From: Bacteroidota bacterium
GTDB lineage: Bacteria > Bacteroidota > Bacteroidia > Cytophagales > Cyclobacteriaceae
Length of the DNA stretch: 64,000 bases
Direction of reading: 5' to 3'
Assembly: GCA_018267275.1 (NCBI GenBank)
Contig: JAFDYV010000004.1
Coordinates: 310,001-374,000, forward strand
In this document: positions 27,754 to 36,595 of the stretch, piece after piece
How positions within the stretch are numbered: the first letter of the stretch is position 1
Layout of the letters: the number at the start of each line of letters is the position of its first letter
Position numbers and translations under genes: made by a program
The notes under the pieces: model-generated
The model's database searches: none
Seen by the model: the letters and a program-made list of their open reading frames with translations, nothing else
Told to the model about the DNA's origin: nothing

Positions 27754-28122
27754 GTGAAGCAACTGGTAGCCGCCTTATTTTTGTTCGCCTACATTAGCTC
27801 GACCACCGAGTTTCATGAGACATTGCGCTTGCCGCTTTTGTTTGAGCACTATGCCGAGCACCAAGCAAAAGTTGCTGATCTCACCTTTTGGGAGTTTTTG
27901 GCAATGCACTACAAAACCGATGTGGCGCACGATGACCATGATAACCAACTGCCGTTTAAAGTACCCGGTCACGAGTTTGCTGCGACTATAATCGCCTTGC
28001 CTGTTGCCAAAGTGGCGTTGAAAGAAAACAACCTCCCCGAAAAAGTAAATCACCACTTCGCCTACCGCGAAGCATCTTTCGAATCACAACTCAGCGATAT
28101 TTTTCAGCCTCCAAAAATTTAG
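27754..28122 (+). CDS. Small exported His-rich protein of metal-efflux loci
   Basis: 122 residues from GTG 27754 (VKQLVAALFLFAYISSTTEFHETL); a TTG reading from 27667 adds a polar head that spoils the signal-like start. After one hydrophobic segment come acidic and His clusters (FEHYAEHQ, FLAMHY, VAHDDHDNQ), which suits metal binding at the periplasmic side. Small proteins of this shape (hydrophobic start with T-x-FH-x-x-L-x-LP, then FLxMHY) are found just before CusA/CzcA genes in Bacteroidota, which is the case here (the czcA-like gene starts 90 bases on). Role in sensing or delivery of metal is inferred. Confidence 0.6.
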   Translation: MKQLVAALFLFAYISSTTEFHETLRLPLLFEHYAEHQAKVADLTFWEFLAMHYKTDVAHDDHDNQLPFKVPGHEFAATIIALPVAKVALKENNLPEKVNHHFAYREASFESQLSDIFQPPKI

Positions 28123-28174
28123 GTTCGAGACCTGATATAGTCAGGATCACAGATTGCTCCAGCAAAAGCTAAGT

Positions 28175-28209
28175 AATCTGGAATCTTAAATCTGGAATCT
28201 TAAATCTTA
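28175..28209. repeat. Run of five 7-base units before the czcA-like gene
   Basis: The spacer divides exactly into AATCTGG, AATCTTA, AATCTGG, AATCTTA and AATCTTA: two identical 14-base copies plus one half. It ends four bases before the ATG of the efflux pump. Upstream GGATCAC-AGATTGC looks like a weak inverted partner arm. Confidence 0.7.
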
Positions 28210-28212
28210 TAC

Positions 28213-31200
28213 ATGCTTAACAGCATCATCTCTTTTTCAATAAAGAACAAATTAATTATTGGTATGCTCACCATTGGGTTGGTGGTGTGGGGCAGCTATT
28301 CACTCAAGCAACTGCCCATTGATGCAGTACCCGATATCACCAACAACCAAGTGCAAATACTCACGGTATCGCCCTCGCTGGCCGCACCCGAAATTGAGCG
28401 GCTGGTCACATTTCCCGTAGAGCAAACCATGGCCACCATTCCGGGCATCACCGAAATGCGTTCGTTCTCCCGCTTTGGTTTGTCAGTAGTCACCATTGTA
28501 TTTACTGAAAGTACCGATGTGTATTGGGCGCGCCAACAAGTAAACGAGCGATTGACCAAGGCAAAAGAGGCTATCCCCAAAGGCGCTGGTAGCCCTGAGC
28601 TGGCTCCGGTTTCAACAGGCTTGAGCGAGATTTATCAATACGTGTTGCGTCCCAAAAAAGGGTACGAGTCAAAATACTCAGCCATGGAATTGCGCACCAT
28701 TCAAGATTGGATTGTTCGCAGGCAACTACTCGGCACTGAGGGGGTAGCAGATGTAGGCAGCTGGGGTGGCTACTTGAAGCAATACGAAATCGCGCTAAGC
28801 CCAGAGAAGTTGCGTAGCATGAATGTGAGCATCAATGAAATTTTTCAAGCCCTGGAAAAAAACAATCAAAATACAGGAGGTGCCTACATCGACAAAAAGC
28901 CCTTCGCTTATTTCATTCGTAGCGAAGGCTTGGTGAATGGATTGGAAGACATCGAGAAGATTGTAGTAAAGAACACCGAAAAAGGCTTGCCCGTGCTCAT
29001 TCGCGATGTGGCTACCGTACAGTTTGGCCATGCCATACGCTATGGTGCCATTACCTACAATGACGAGGGCGAAGTAGTGGGTTCTGTGGTGCTGATGTTG
29101 AAAGGGGCCAACTCTTCTTTTGTAATCGAAAAAGTGAAAGAACGCATCGAACAAATAAAAACCACCCTGCCCGAAGGCGTGGAGATAGTGCCCTACTTGG
29201 ATAGAACTAAACTTGTGAATAATGCTATTGATACTGTTGCAAAGAACCTAGCCGAAGGGGCGCTGATTGTGATTTTTGTGTTAGTGCTGCTGCTGGGCAA
29301 CCTTCGGGCTGGATTGATTGTGGCATCGGTCATTCCGTTGGCAATGCTGTTTGCCATTACACTCATGAATTTATTTGGCGTATCGGGCAACTTGATGAGT
29401 TTGGGTGCTATTGATTTTGGTTTGATTGTGGATGGCGCGGTGATCATTGTAGAGGCCACTATGCACCATTTGCAGGTGCGCAACATCAACTACCGACTTA
29501 CACAAAAAGAAATGGATGATGAAGTGTTTGAGTCTGCCACGCGCATCCGTAGCAGTGCCGCATTTGGCGAAATCATCATCTTAATTGTATACATACCAAT
29601 CTTAGCCTTGGTAGGCATTGAGGGCAAGATGTTCAGGCCCATGGCGCAGACTGTTTCGTTTGCCATATTGGGTGCCCTGGTATTGTCGTTGACTTACGTG
29701 CCAATGATGTCTGCACTCATGCTCAGCAAAAACCCACTGCCGAAAGAAACTATTTCTGATAAATTCATTCGCTTTCTTCATCGCTTGTACGAACCAGCGC
29801 TGGCGTTGGGGCTGCGTTTCAGGGCTATTGTGGTAATTTCGTCTTTGGTGGTTTTTCTTACCAGTCTCGCAGTTTTCTTTCAACTGGGTGGGGAGTTCAT
29901 TCCCACACTTGATGAGGGGGACTTTGCCGTAGAGACGAGGATACTCACCGGCAGTTCTCTTTCGCAAATGACAGAAACTGTACAAAAAAGCGCTCGCGTT
30001 TTATTAGACAACTTTCCGGAGGCAAAAAGAGTGATTGGCAAAATCGGCACTTCAGAAATCCCAACCGACCCAATGCCCATTGAGAATGCCGACTTACTGG
30101 TAGTGCTGAAGGACAAGGATGAATGGACCAGCGCCAGCACGCGCGATGAACTTGCGGAAAAAATGGCAACCAAGCTAAACGAAGAAATGCCGGGCGTGTG
30201 GTTTGGATTTCAACAACCCATTCAGATGCGCTTCAACGAGCTAATGACAGGCGCAAGACAAGATGTGGTATTGAAAATTTATGGTGAGGATTTACAACTG
30301 CTTGCTGACTATGCCGACCAGTTGGGTAAAATCGCGAAGAAGGTTGAAGGTGCACAAGACGTTTACATTGAACCCATCAGTGGTTTGCCACAATACATGG
30401 TAACGTTCGATCGCGTGAAGCTCGCGCAGTTCGGGTTAAGCGTAGAAGAGGTAAACCGTGTTTTGCGTACAGGTTTTGCCGGTGAAGCAGCTGGGGTAGT
30501 ATACGAAAATGAAAAACGGTTTGATTTAGTGGTGCGCCTTCAATCGCAAGACCGGCAAAGCATTGAAAACTTAAAAGCAATCTACATCACTACCCAAAAC
30601 GGAAGGCAAGTGCCGTTGGAGCAGTTGGCGCATGTTGAATTGAAAGAGGGCGCTAATCAAATACAGCGTGACGATGCGAAGCGCAGAATCGCGGTAGGCT
30701 TTAACGTGCGTGGTCGCGATGTGGAGAGCATCGTGCGAGAGATGACGGAAAAAATTCAGAAAGAAGTGAAGTTTGAACCAGGCTATTATGTGAAGTACGG
30801 GGGTTCGTTCAAAAACCTGGAAGAAGCCAAGCAGCGATTGATGGTAGCCGTGCCGGTTGCTTTATTGTTGATCTTCATCTTATTGTATCTCACATTTCAC
30901 TCACTCAAACAAGGCGTACTGATTTTTACAGCCATCCCACTATCGGCCATTGGCGGTGTGTTTGCGCTTTGGATATTGGGAATGCCATTCAGCATTTCTG
31001 CGGGAGTTGGTTTTATCGCTTTGTTTGGCGTTGCGGTACTCAACGGCATTGTATTGATTGGCGAATTCAACCGACTGAAAAACCAAGGTGGCCTTACGCT
31101 TATCGAAATAGTGAAAAAGGGCACAGAGGTACGGTTGCGCCCTGTGCTCATGACGTCACTTGTGGCCTCTTTGGGTTTCTTGCCCATGGCCCTCTCACAT

Positions 31201-31350
31201 GGCTCGGGGGCAGAAGTGCAGCGGCCGTTGGCCACGGTGGTGATAGGTGGGTTGGTGACAGCCACATTACTCACGTTAATATTGCTGCCGATTTTGTATA
31301 CCTATTTTGAAAAAGATTTAACCAATGGAGGAGAAACATCGCCTCGATGA
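28213..31350 (+). CDS. czcA: CusA/CzcA-family heavy-metal efflux RND pump
   Basis: 1,045 residues, the standard length. It has the twelve-helix RND layout with two large periplasmic loops. N-terminal FSIKNKLIIGMLTIGLVVWG, the HME-specific DFGLIVDGAVIIVEA in helix 4 near residue 400 (with the Asp residues that carry protons and a Glu that replaces the usual partner), and GVAVLNGIVLIGEFN in the second half place it in the heavy-metal (HME-RND) branch. It drives proton-coupled export of Cu, Zn, Co, Cd or similar; the metal cannot be told. In many Bacteroidota the partner outer-membrane factor is fused to or next to CzcA; here there is none. Confidence 0.93.
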   Translation: MLNSIISFSIKNKLIIGMLTIGLVVWGSYSLKQLPIDAVPDITNNQVQILTVSPSLAAPEIERLVTFPVEQTMATIPGITEMRSFSRFGLSVVTIVFTESTDVYWARQQVNERLTKAKEAIPKGAGSPELAPVSTGLSEIYQYVLRPKKGYESKYSAMELRTIQDWIVRRQLLGTEGVADVGSWGGYLKQYEIALSPEKLRSMNVSINEIFQALEKNNQNTGGAYIDKKPFAYFIRSEGLVNGLEDIEKIVVKNTEKGLPVLIRDVATVQFGHAIRYGAITYNDEGEVVGSVVLMLKGANSSFVIEKVKERIEQIKTTLPEGVEIVPYLDRTKLVNNAIDTVAKNLAEGALIVIFVLVLLLGNLRAGLIVASVIPLAMLFAITLMNLFGVSGNLMSLGAIDFGLIVDGAVIIVEATMHHLQVRNINYRLTQKEMDDEVFESATRIRSSAAFGEIIILIVYIPILALVGIEGKMFRPMAQTVSFAILGALVLSLTYVPMMSALMLSKNPLPKETISDKFIRFLHRLYEPALALGLRFRAIVVISSLVVFLTSLAVFFQLGGEFIPTLDEGDFAVETRILTGSSLSQMTETVQKSARVLLDNFPEAKRVIGKIGTSEIPTDPMPIENADLLVVLKDKDEWTSASTRDELAEKMATKLNEEMPGVWFGFQQPIQMRFNELMTGARQDVVLKIYGEDLQLLADYADQLGKIAKKVEGAQDVYIEPISGLPQYMVTFDRVKLAQFGLSVEEVNRVLRTGFAGEAAGVVYENEKRFDLVVRLQSQDRQSIENLKAIYITTQNGRQVPLEQLAHVELKEGANQIQRDDAKRRIAVGFNVRGRDVESIVREMTEKIQKEVKFEPGYYVKYGGSFKNLEEAKQRLMVAVPVALLLIFILLYLTFHSLKQGVLIFTAIPLSAIGGVFALWILGMPFSISAGVGFIALFGVAVLNGIVLIGEFNRLKNQGGLTLIEIVKKGTEVRLRPVLMTSLVASLGFLPMALSHGSGAEVQRPLATVVIGGLVTATLLTLILLPILYTYFEKDLTNGGETSPR

Positions 31351-31369
31351 AAAAACGAAATTGATTTTT

Positions 31370-32497
31370 ATGAGAACTTTTTGGATTACTCTTATTACTT
31401 TCTTACTGCTGGGATGCGCAAAGAAACAAGCGGCCGACATGCCGAATGAAGGCCCTCCAGATGCCGCCCAAGTGAAAATTACTGAACAACAATTTAAAAG
31501 GTTAGGGATAGAATTGGGCAAGCCTACTGTCCGTATAATCAGCGGAGTGATTAAGGCCAACGGCATGTTAGATGTGCCTCCACAAAACTTGATTTCCATC
31601 TCGGCCCCGCTCGGTGGCTTTGTGAAAAAAACCGAACTACTGCAAGGCATGCGGGTGAAGAGAGGACAAACTATTGTTGAACTTGAGCATCCGGATTACA
31701 TTCAGTTGCAAGAAGATTACCTGATGACCAAAAATCAACTAGAGTATTTGGAGTTAGAGTTTAAACGGCAAGAAGAGTTGGCCAACGAAAAAGTAAGCGC
31801 AGCAAAAGACTTTCAGATGGCAAAATCCAATTACCAATCGAGCAAGACAAAATTATCAGGGTTAAAAGCAAAACTGAATTTGATAAACATTCGCCCATCA
31901 GACATCGAAAGCGGGGAAATCAAAAGCACTATTTCAATTGTCTCGCCCATTTCTGGTTTTGTTAGTCAAGTAAATGTGAATATTGGTATGTACGTAAGTC
32001 CGAGCACACTCATGTTTCGCATTGTAGATACCGATCACCTTGATGCCGAAGTGCAGGTGTTTGAAAAAGACCTGCCCAAATTGAAAATCGGGCAAAGGGT
32101 GTTTTTGCAACTTGCCAACGAAAACGCTGAGCGCGAAGCGGATGTGTATTTAATTGGGAAGGAAATTACGCCCGAGCGAATAGTGCGTGTGCACTGCCAT
32201 TTGAAAAAAGAAGACCCTCATTTGATACCGGGGTTATTTTTTAGTGCCCGCATCGAGACAGAGAAATCAAATGTAGATGCGCTGCCGGCAGATGCCGTTT
32301 TGTTGTTTGAAGGAAAACATTTTGTGTTTTTAGAAAAACAACCGTTGGTTTTTGAGCTCGTAGAGGTTGAAAAAGGGATCACGGAAAACGGATTCACGCA
32401 AGTAACTATTCCAGCAACAGAACAAAGCAAGCAGGTTGTAGTGGGGGGCGCTTACTTTTTGTTGGGTATCTTGAAAAACGGGGGTGATGAACAATAG
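31370..32497 (+). CDS. czcB: CzcB/CusB-type periplasmic adaptor lipoprotein
   Basis: About 375 residues. The ATG at 31370 is preferred because it yields a lipoprotein signal with LLLGC; an ATG at 31325 overlaps the pump gene by 26 bases. The mature protein has a lipoyl/biotinyl-like domain (SAPLGGFVKKTELLQGMRVKRGQTI), a helical hairpin (about 130-190), a second lipoyl half (IVSPISGFVSQVNVNIGMYV), and a beta-barrel with FEKDLPKLKIGQRVFLQ and HLIPGLFFSARIE, the plan of RND membrane-fusion proteins. It joins the CzcA pump to an outer-membrane channel, whose gene is not in the window. Confidence 0.92.
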   Translation: MRTFWITLITFLLLGCAKKQAADMPNEGPPDAAQVKITEQQFKRLGIELGKPTVRIISGVIKANGMLDVPPQNLISISAPLGGFVKKTELLQGMRVKRGQTIVELEHPDYIQLQEDYLMTKNQLEYLELEFKRQEELANEKVSAAKDFQMAKSNYQSSKTKLSGLKAKLNLINIRPSDIESGEIKSTISIVSPISGFVSQVNVNIGMYVSPSTLMFRIVDTDHLDAEVQVFEKDLPKLKIGQRVFLQLANENAEREADVYLIGKEITPERIVRVHCHLKKEDPHLIPGLFFSARIETEKSNVDALPADAVLLFEGKHFVFLEKQPLVFELVEVEKGITENGFTQVTIPATEQSKQVVVGGAYFLLGILKNGGDEQ

Positions 32498-32531
32498 ATA
32501 AACGGCAGCGAAATAGCTACCTCGTAATTTC

Positions 32532-32554
32532 TTTGCGTTCTTTGCATGCTACTT
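32532..32554. repeat. Right copy of the inverted repeat flanking the cassette
   Basis: TTTGCGTTCTTTGC followed by ATGCTACTT, the reverse complement of the left copy at 27696-27714 apart from four inserted bases. It lies in the gap between czcB and the next gene. Confidence 0.5.
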
Positions 32555-32561
32555 AAGGAAA

Positions 32562-33188
32562 ATGGAATTCTCTTGGCTTTTGGCATTGGGATTTTTTGCA
32601 CAGGCATTGTTTGGCGCGCGTTCTGTAGTGCAATGGTACTTGTCTGAAAAGCAAGGGAAAGTAGTGTCACCTACACTATTTTGGGTATTCAGCTTGTGCG
32701 GCTCAAGTTTATTTTTGATCTACGGTTTACTTCGGCAAGATGGTGTCATCCTAATCGGGCAAAGCATTTCATTCTACATCTACGTGCGCAACCTGCAACT
32801 CAAAGATGTGTGGCGCATATTGCCGTTGCCAATCCGCGGTTTGGTGTTGTGCATTCCGCCAAGCATTGCCTTCTTGCAAATACGATCGAGTGCCAACTTT
32901 CAATTATTTGATTCATTACATCCATTGATCTTATTGGGGGTAGCTGGTCAATTGCTCCTTAACTGTCGCTACCTCTACCAGTGGTATTATTCTGAACAGG
33001 CGCACGAGTCGCTATTGCCGTTGGGCTTTTGGGTCATTAGCGCTGTCGCCTCGTTGTTGGTGGTCGCCTACTCGCTATACGCGGCCGATGTGGTGCTGCT
33101 GGTGGCGCAATCACTTGGTTTAGTCGTTTATGGTCGCAACATCATTATTTACCTTCGCAGAGGCTTGGCGCATGAAGTGAGAAAGTGA
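32562..33188 (+). CDS. Lipid A synthase N-terminal-domain (LABN) membrane protein
   Basis: 208 residues and about six membrane helices, built of two similar three-helix units (about 1-95 and 115-205). Each unit shows the LABN pattern: LGFFAQALFGARSVVQWYLSEKQGKVVSPTLFW-S-CGSSLFLIYGL-R-D and, in the second, QLLLNCRYLYQWYYSEQAHESLLPLGFW. This domain is known at the front of plant and bacterial lipid-A-disaccharide synthases and as free-standing proteins next to glycosyltransferases; its PQ-loop-like fold suggests a transport or structural role. Substrate unknown. The gene stands alone after the metal cassette. Confidence 0.85.
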   Translation: MEFSWLLALGFFAQALFGARSVVQWYLSEKQGKVVSPTLFWVFSLCGSSLFLIYGLLRQDGVILIGQSISFYIYVRNLQLKDVWRILPLPIRGLVLCIPPSIAFLQIRSSANFQLFDSLHPLILLGVAGQLLLNCRYLYQWYYSEQAHESLLPLGFWVISAVASLLVVAYSLYAADVVLLVAQSLGLVVYGRNIIIYLRRGLAHEVRK

Positions 33189-33215
33189 AATTTTGAGCTT
33201 TTACTTACACCCCCC

Positions 33216-33246
33216 TTGCCAGCCTAGTTAGCAAACCCTAATTTTG
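33216..33246 (+). promoter_or_regulatory. Bacteroidota-type promoter before the GH3 gene
   Basis: TTG at 33216-33218, a 20-base spacer, then TAATTTTG at 33239-33246 (consensus TAnnTTTG). The start codon at 33260 follows with a leader of under ten bases. Confidence 0.7.
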
Positions 33247-33259
33247 AAGGCTAAACCTA

Positions 33260-34783
33260 ATGCAAATCCTCAACTCCATCCTTTCTTGGGTGATGAAGAA
33301 GCGAATCCACCAGATGGAGCTCTTCATGAAATACCCGCATGACGTACAGGATGAAGTGTTGAAGAAATTGCTTGCCACTGGCCGTTATGCCGAGTTCGGA
33401 CAAAAGTATGCCTTCGATGACTTGCTGAACTATGAAGATTTCAAAAAACGCGTACCAATACACACTTATGAACAGTTGTTCCCTTATATCGAAAGGCTGT
33501 TGCGAGGGGAACAAAATATCTTGTGGCCAAGCGAGGTAAAATGGTTTGCAAAATCTAGCGGCACCACCAATGCCCGTAGCAAGTTCATTCCAGTAACAAA
33601 AGAGGCGTTGGAAGAAAGCCACTTTAAAGGAGGCAAAGACCTGCTCTCGATATTCATCAACAATTATCCTGACACCAAAATCTTCAGCGGCAAAGGGCTA
33701 GCTATCGGTGGTAGTTATCGGGTGAATGAATTCGATCCAACAAATACATCTAACTATGGCGATGTTTCGGCCGTCATCATGCAAAACTTACCTCCATGGG
33801 CAGAGTTCATTCGCACGCCAAGTTTAGAAGTAGCATTGATGGATAACTGGGAGGAGAAAATCGATAAGCTGGCGAAGGAAACCATCAAGGTAGACGTCAC
33901 CCAGATTGCCGGGGTTCCCACTTGGACAGTGCTTTTGCTTCAATTCATCTTGCAGATGGAAAAGAAACAATCGGTGCTTGAGATATGGCCCAACCTCGAG
34001 GTGTTTTTCCATGGAGCTGTTTCATTTACTCCGTACAAAAAACTCTTTAAAGCGTTGATACCTTCAGACCAAATGAAGTATTGGGAGACCTACAATGCAA
34101 GTGAAGGGTTTTTTGGAATCCAGTCTGAAAAAGGCTCAGAAGAACTGTTGCTGATGCTGGACTACGGGGTGTTCTATGAATTTATTCCGATGGAAGAAAT
34201 CGGCAAAGAATACCCAGATGCCATCGGCTTGCAAGATGTAGAAGTGGGCAAGAATTATGCGATGGTAATCACCACCAATGCTGGGCTGTGGCGCTACAGC
34301 ATAGGAGACACAGTGAAATTCACAAGTGTTTCTCCTTATAAAATCAAAATCTCTGGCCGCACCAAGCACTTTATTAATGCGTTTGGCGAAGAGGTAATCA
34401 TTGAAAATGCAGAAACTGCCATTACTGCTGCGTGTGATCAAACCGGTGCAGTGATTGATAACTTTACTGCAGCGCCAATTTTCCTAGATAAATCAAAAAG
34501 AGGTGGGCACGAATGGATTATTGAATTTAAATCAAAGCCGGAAGACTTGCCTAAGTTTATCAACGTATTGGACGACACACTGCGAAAGATCAACTCTGAT
34601 TATGACGCCAAACGTGCGCACGACATTGCGTTGGTTGCCCCTGTTGTGCACAGTGTACAAGAAGGCACGTTTTACAATTGGATGAAAAAGCGCGGCAAAC
34701 TCGGTGGTCAAAACAAAGTGCCGCGCTTGAGCAACTCGCGCGAATATGTAGAAGATATTTTGGCAATGGTGGCCGAACACTAA
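33260..34783 (+). CDS. GH3 auxin-responsive-type acyl-adenylate ligase
   Basis: 507 residues in the GH3 family (ANL-like adenylate-forming fold), best known from plant enzymes that conjugate auxin or jasmonate to amino acids. The ATP-binding loop is KSSGTTNARSKFIPV near residue 97; AIGGSYRVNEFD, the YNASEGFFG (adenine pocket) and GLWRYSIGDTVKF (hinge region) are in place. Bacterial relatives are widespread in Bacteroidota; their acids and amines are unknown. It ends three bases from the stop of a convergent lipoprotein gene. A good promoter precedes it. Confidence 0.92.
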   Translation: MQILNSILSWVMKKRIHQMELFMKYPHDVQDEVLKKLLATGRYAEFGQKYAFDDLLNYEDFKKRVPIHTYEQLFPYIERLLRGEQNILWPSEVKWFAKSSGTTNARSKFIPVTKEALEESHFKGGKDLLSIFINNYPDTKIFSGKGLAIGGSYRVNEFDPTNTSNYGDVSAVIMQNLPPWAEFIRTPSLEVALMDNWEEKIDKLAKETIKVDVTQIAGVPTWTVLLLQFILQMEKKQSVLEIWPNLEVFFHGAVSFTPYKKLFKALIPSDQMKYWETYNASEGFFGIQSEKGSEELLLMLDYGVFYEFIPMEEIGKEYPDAIGLQDVEVGKNYAMVITTNAGLWRYSIGDTVKFTSVSPYKIKISGRTKHFINAFGEEVIIENAETAITAACDQTGAVIDNFTAAPIFLDKSKRGGHEWIIEFKSKPEDLPKFINVLDDTLRKINSDYDAKRAHDIALVAPVVHSVQEGTFYNWMKKRGKLGGQNKVPRLSNSREYVEDILAMVAEH

Positions 34784-34786
34784 CGG

Positions 34787-35152
34787 TTAGTCTTCCGAGG
34801 CCGGGGCAAGTTCTTCAATGCACGTAATTTTTACGATAGATCCTACCATGCAAATGCTCGCTTGGTTTTCCATCACTTCGTAACCAATTTTAACCTGCTT
34901 GCCATCTACAAATTCAAAGTTTATCAACGGATCTTGCATTTGTTCTTGTGGGATGGGAGGCGTTCCACAATAAAACATGCGCAATGGTTCTAATCTTTTG
35001 CCATCGGCTAACTCGAACACAAAACCACACCCATCTAACCCGCGTAGATCACGCACGGTGGCCAGCGTGCCACAATTGTTGCGTTTGGTTACTTGTTCTT
35101 TGCTGCAGGCTGCTAATGCCGTTATCGCCAAAATGAAAATGAATCGCTTCAT
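34787..35152 (-). CDS. Small lipoprotein, unknown function
   Basis: 121 residues. Signal with lipobox LAAC (Cys16), so lipid-anchored. The mature domain has conserved-looking Cys residues (NCGTLATVRDLRGLDGCGFVFELADGKRLEP, a later Cys in FYCGTPPIPQ, and two near the end) and a strand-rich profile, which suggests a compact disulphide-bonded beta domain. A conserved pattern of this kind (CGTVR-x-x-GxDGCGFV-x-x-L-x-G-x-LEP) recurs in small Bacteroidota lipoproteins. No function known. Next upstream gene on the strand is the S41 protease unit. Confidence 0.6.
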   Translation of the reverse strand: MKRFIFILAITALAACSKEQVTKRNNCGTLATVRDLRGLDGCGFVFELADGKRLEPLRMFYCGTPPIPQEQMQDPLINFEFVDGKQVKIGYEVMENQASICMVGSIVKITCIEELAPASED

Positions 35153-35191
35153 ATTGACTTAGTCGCGCCAAAATGGAAAAAGGTTGGAAGG

Positions 35192-36595
35192 TTACTCCAA
35201 AATTTTTGACCCCACTACCAAGTCGCTGTTGCGTTTTTTGATCTCAAATGAATGACCCACCAGTTCTCCAAATACTTGCGTTTGGGCTGCGATTCTACCG
35301 CTTGCTACAATGTGGCTGATGGCCAAGCTGAGCAACCGCTCATTGGGGTCGCCCAACGGCAACTGTGCACCATTGTCGGCATCCGCTTGATTAGGGGTAA
35401 ATCCATTGCCGTAGTCTGATTGATCGAGACTGTTAAACGACTTCACCACAATCGGCTGCATGCCCCATGTGTTCTTGGGGTCGTTTTGTTGGTAAATAGA
35501 AATTGAACCGACATTTTTTCCAAAGGTGGTACTCCCGATCAGGTAAACATCCATAAAAGGTTTTAATCCATTGATGAGTAGCTCGCTGGCCGAAGCCGTA
35601 CGCGGACCGGTTAAGATATACACTCTGTTATTGCGCAATAGGCTGCCCACGTTTTGGCTCTTGTTGGTAAACTTGGTTGACAAGAATGATGCGCCCAAAC
35701 TTGGATCATTCAAAATTTGCTGCGTCAGGTTTGCGTTGTACTGTCTTTTCGCAAACACCTTTGTGTTGTCCACGCCTTTACCGATCAGCGAAGCGAGGTT
35801 GACCGTTGCAGTTTCTGCTCCCCCACTGTTGAAGCGCAGGTCAACCACCAAGTCGGTGATACCCGCGGCTTTAAACCGATCAAACACAGCATCCATTTCG
35901 TTATTGTATTGTGTACTGCTGGCAGTGGGCCCTGTCGAAAACAGGTTATACACATAGTAACCAATTTTACGATTGTTTACGGTAATGACTTTATCCAGAA
36001 AGTTGGGATTTTCTGCATACTCTACGGTAGTGAGTGAAATGGTTTTTGCCGCGCCAACTGTATTTGAAGAGTAATCGTATGGCCGGTAAGTAATGGAATG
36101 GTTAGAACTAATTTGTTGCAATAACGTCTGGTAGTTGCTGGCAGTAAGCTGTGTTCCGTTGATTTGATCTATTAAGTCGCCTCTTTTTAAACCAGCCTGT
36201 TCAGCGGGCGATTGCTTTTTAATATATAACACCTGAGCTAATACGTTAACGCGATTATTATCTGCGTAATACAATGCAAACTCGTAACCTGCTTCTTTGC
36301 TTACTCCTTGTAAAGAGTTGAGTAAGTCTTGATAATTTTCTTGTATCCACGAGAATTTGTCATCGGGTTTGTTCAGGAGCGACTCGAAAAACGGCTCTGG
36401 GGCCAACGTCTTGTTGGGCGATGTCGGGATTTTATCTGTCCAATAGTAGGCTTCTTTCATGTTTTCTAATATCCACGAGTTAACGTAGTCGTTGGGGTTA
36501 GCGGGCGCGGCTTCTTCCTTTTTGCACGACTGGAGCGTCACCAACAAAGCGGTAGCTAAACCCAGCAACAAGCCATTTGCAAATACCTTTCTCAT
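35192..36595 (-). CDS. S41-family (C-terminal processing) peptidase, lipoprotein
   Basis: 467 residues with a lipobox (QSCKKEE) at about Cys24. An N-terminal helical segment (WILENMKEAYYWTDKIP) leads to a PDZ domain (about 95-165, with SPAEQAGLKRGDLIDQINGTQL) and then the S41 catalytic domain: DLRFNSGG, then GPRTASASELLINGLKPF with the Ser nucleophile, and STTFGKNVGSI with the Lys base. It is an exported tail-specific serine protease anchored to the membrane. Its ATG overlaps the TGA of the upstream small secreted protein gene (ATGA), so the two are translationally coupled and may act together. Confidence 0.92.
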   Translation of the reverse strand: MRKVFANGLLLGLATALLVTLQSCKKEEAAPANPNDYVNSWILENMKEAYYWTDKIPTSPNKTLAPEPFFESLLNKPDDKFSWIQENYQDLLNSLQGVSKEAGYEFALYYADNNRVNVLAQVLYIKKQSPAEQAGLKRGDLIDQINGTQLTASNYQTLLQQISSNHSITYRPYDYSSNTVGAAKTISLTTVEYAENPNFLDKVITVNNRKIGYYVYNLFSTGPTASSTQYNNEMDAVFDRFKAAGITDLVVDLRFNSGGAETATVNLASLIGKGVDNTKVFAKRQYNANLTQQILNDPSLGASFLSTKFTNKSQNVGSLLRNNRVYILTGPRTASASELLINGLKPFMDVYLIGSTTFGKNVGSISIYQQNDPKNTWGMQPIVVKSFNSLDQSDYGNGFTPNQADADNGAQLPLGDPNERLLSLAISHIVASGRIAAQTQVFGELVGHSFEIKKRNSDLVVGSKILE

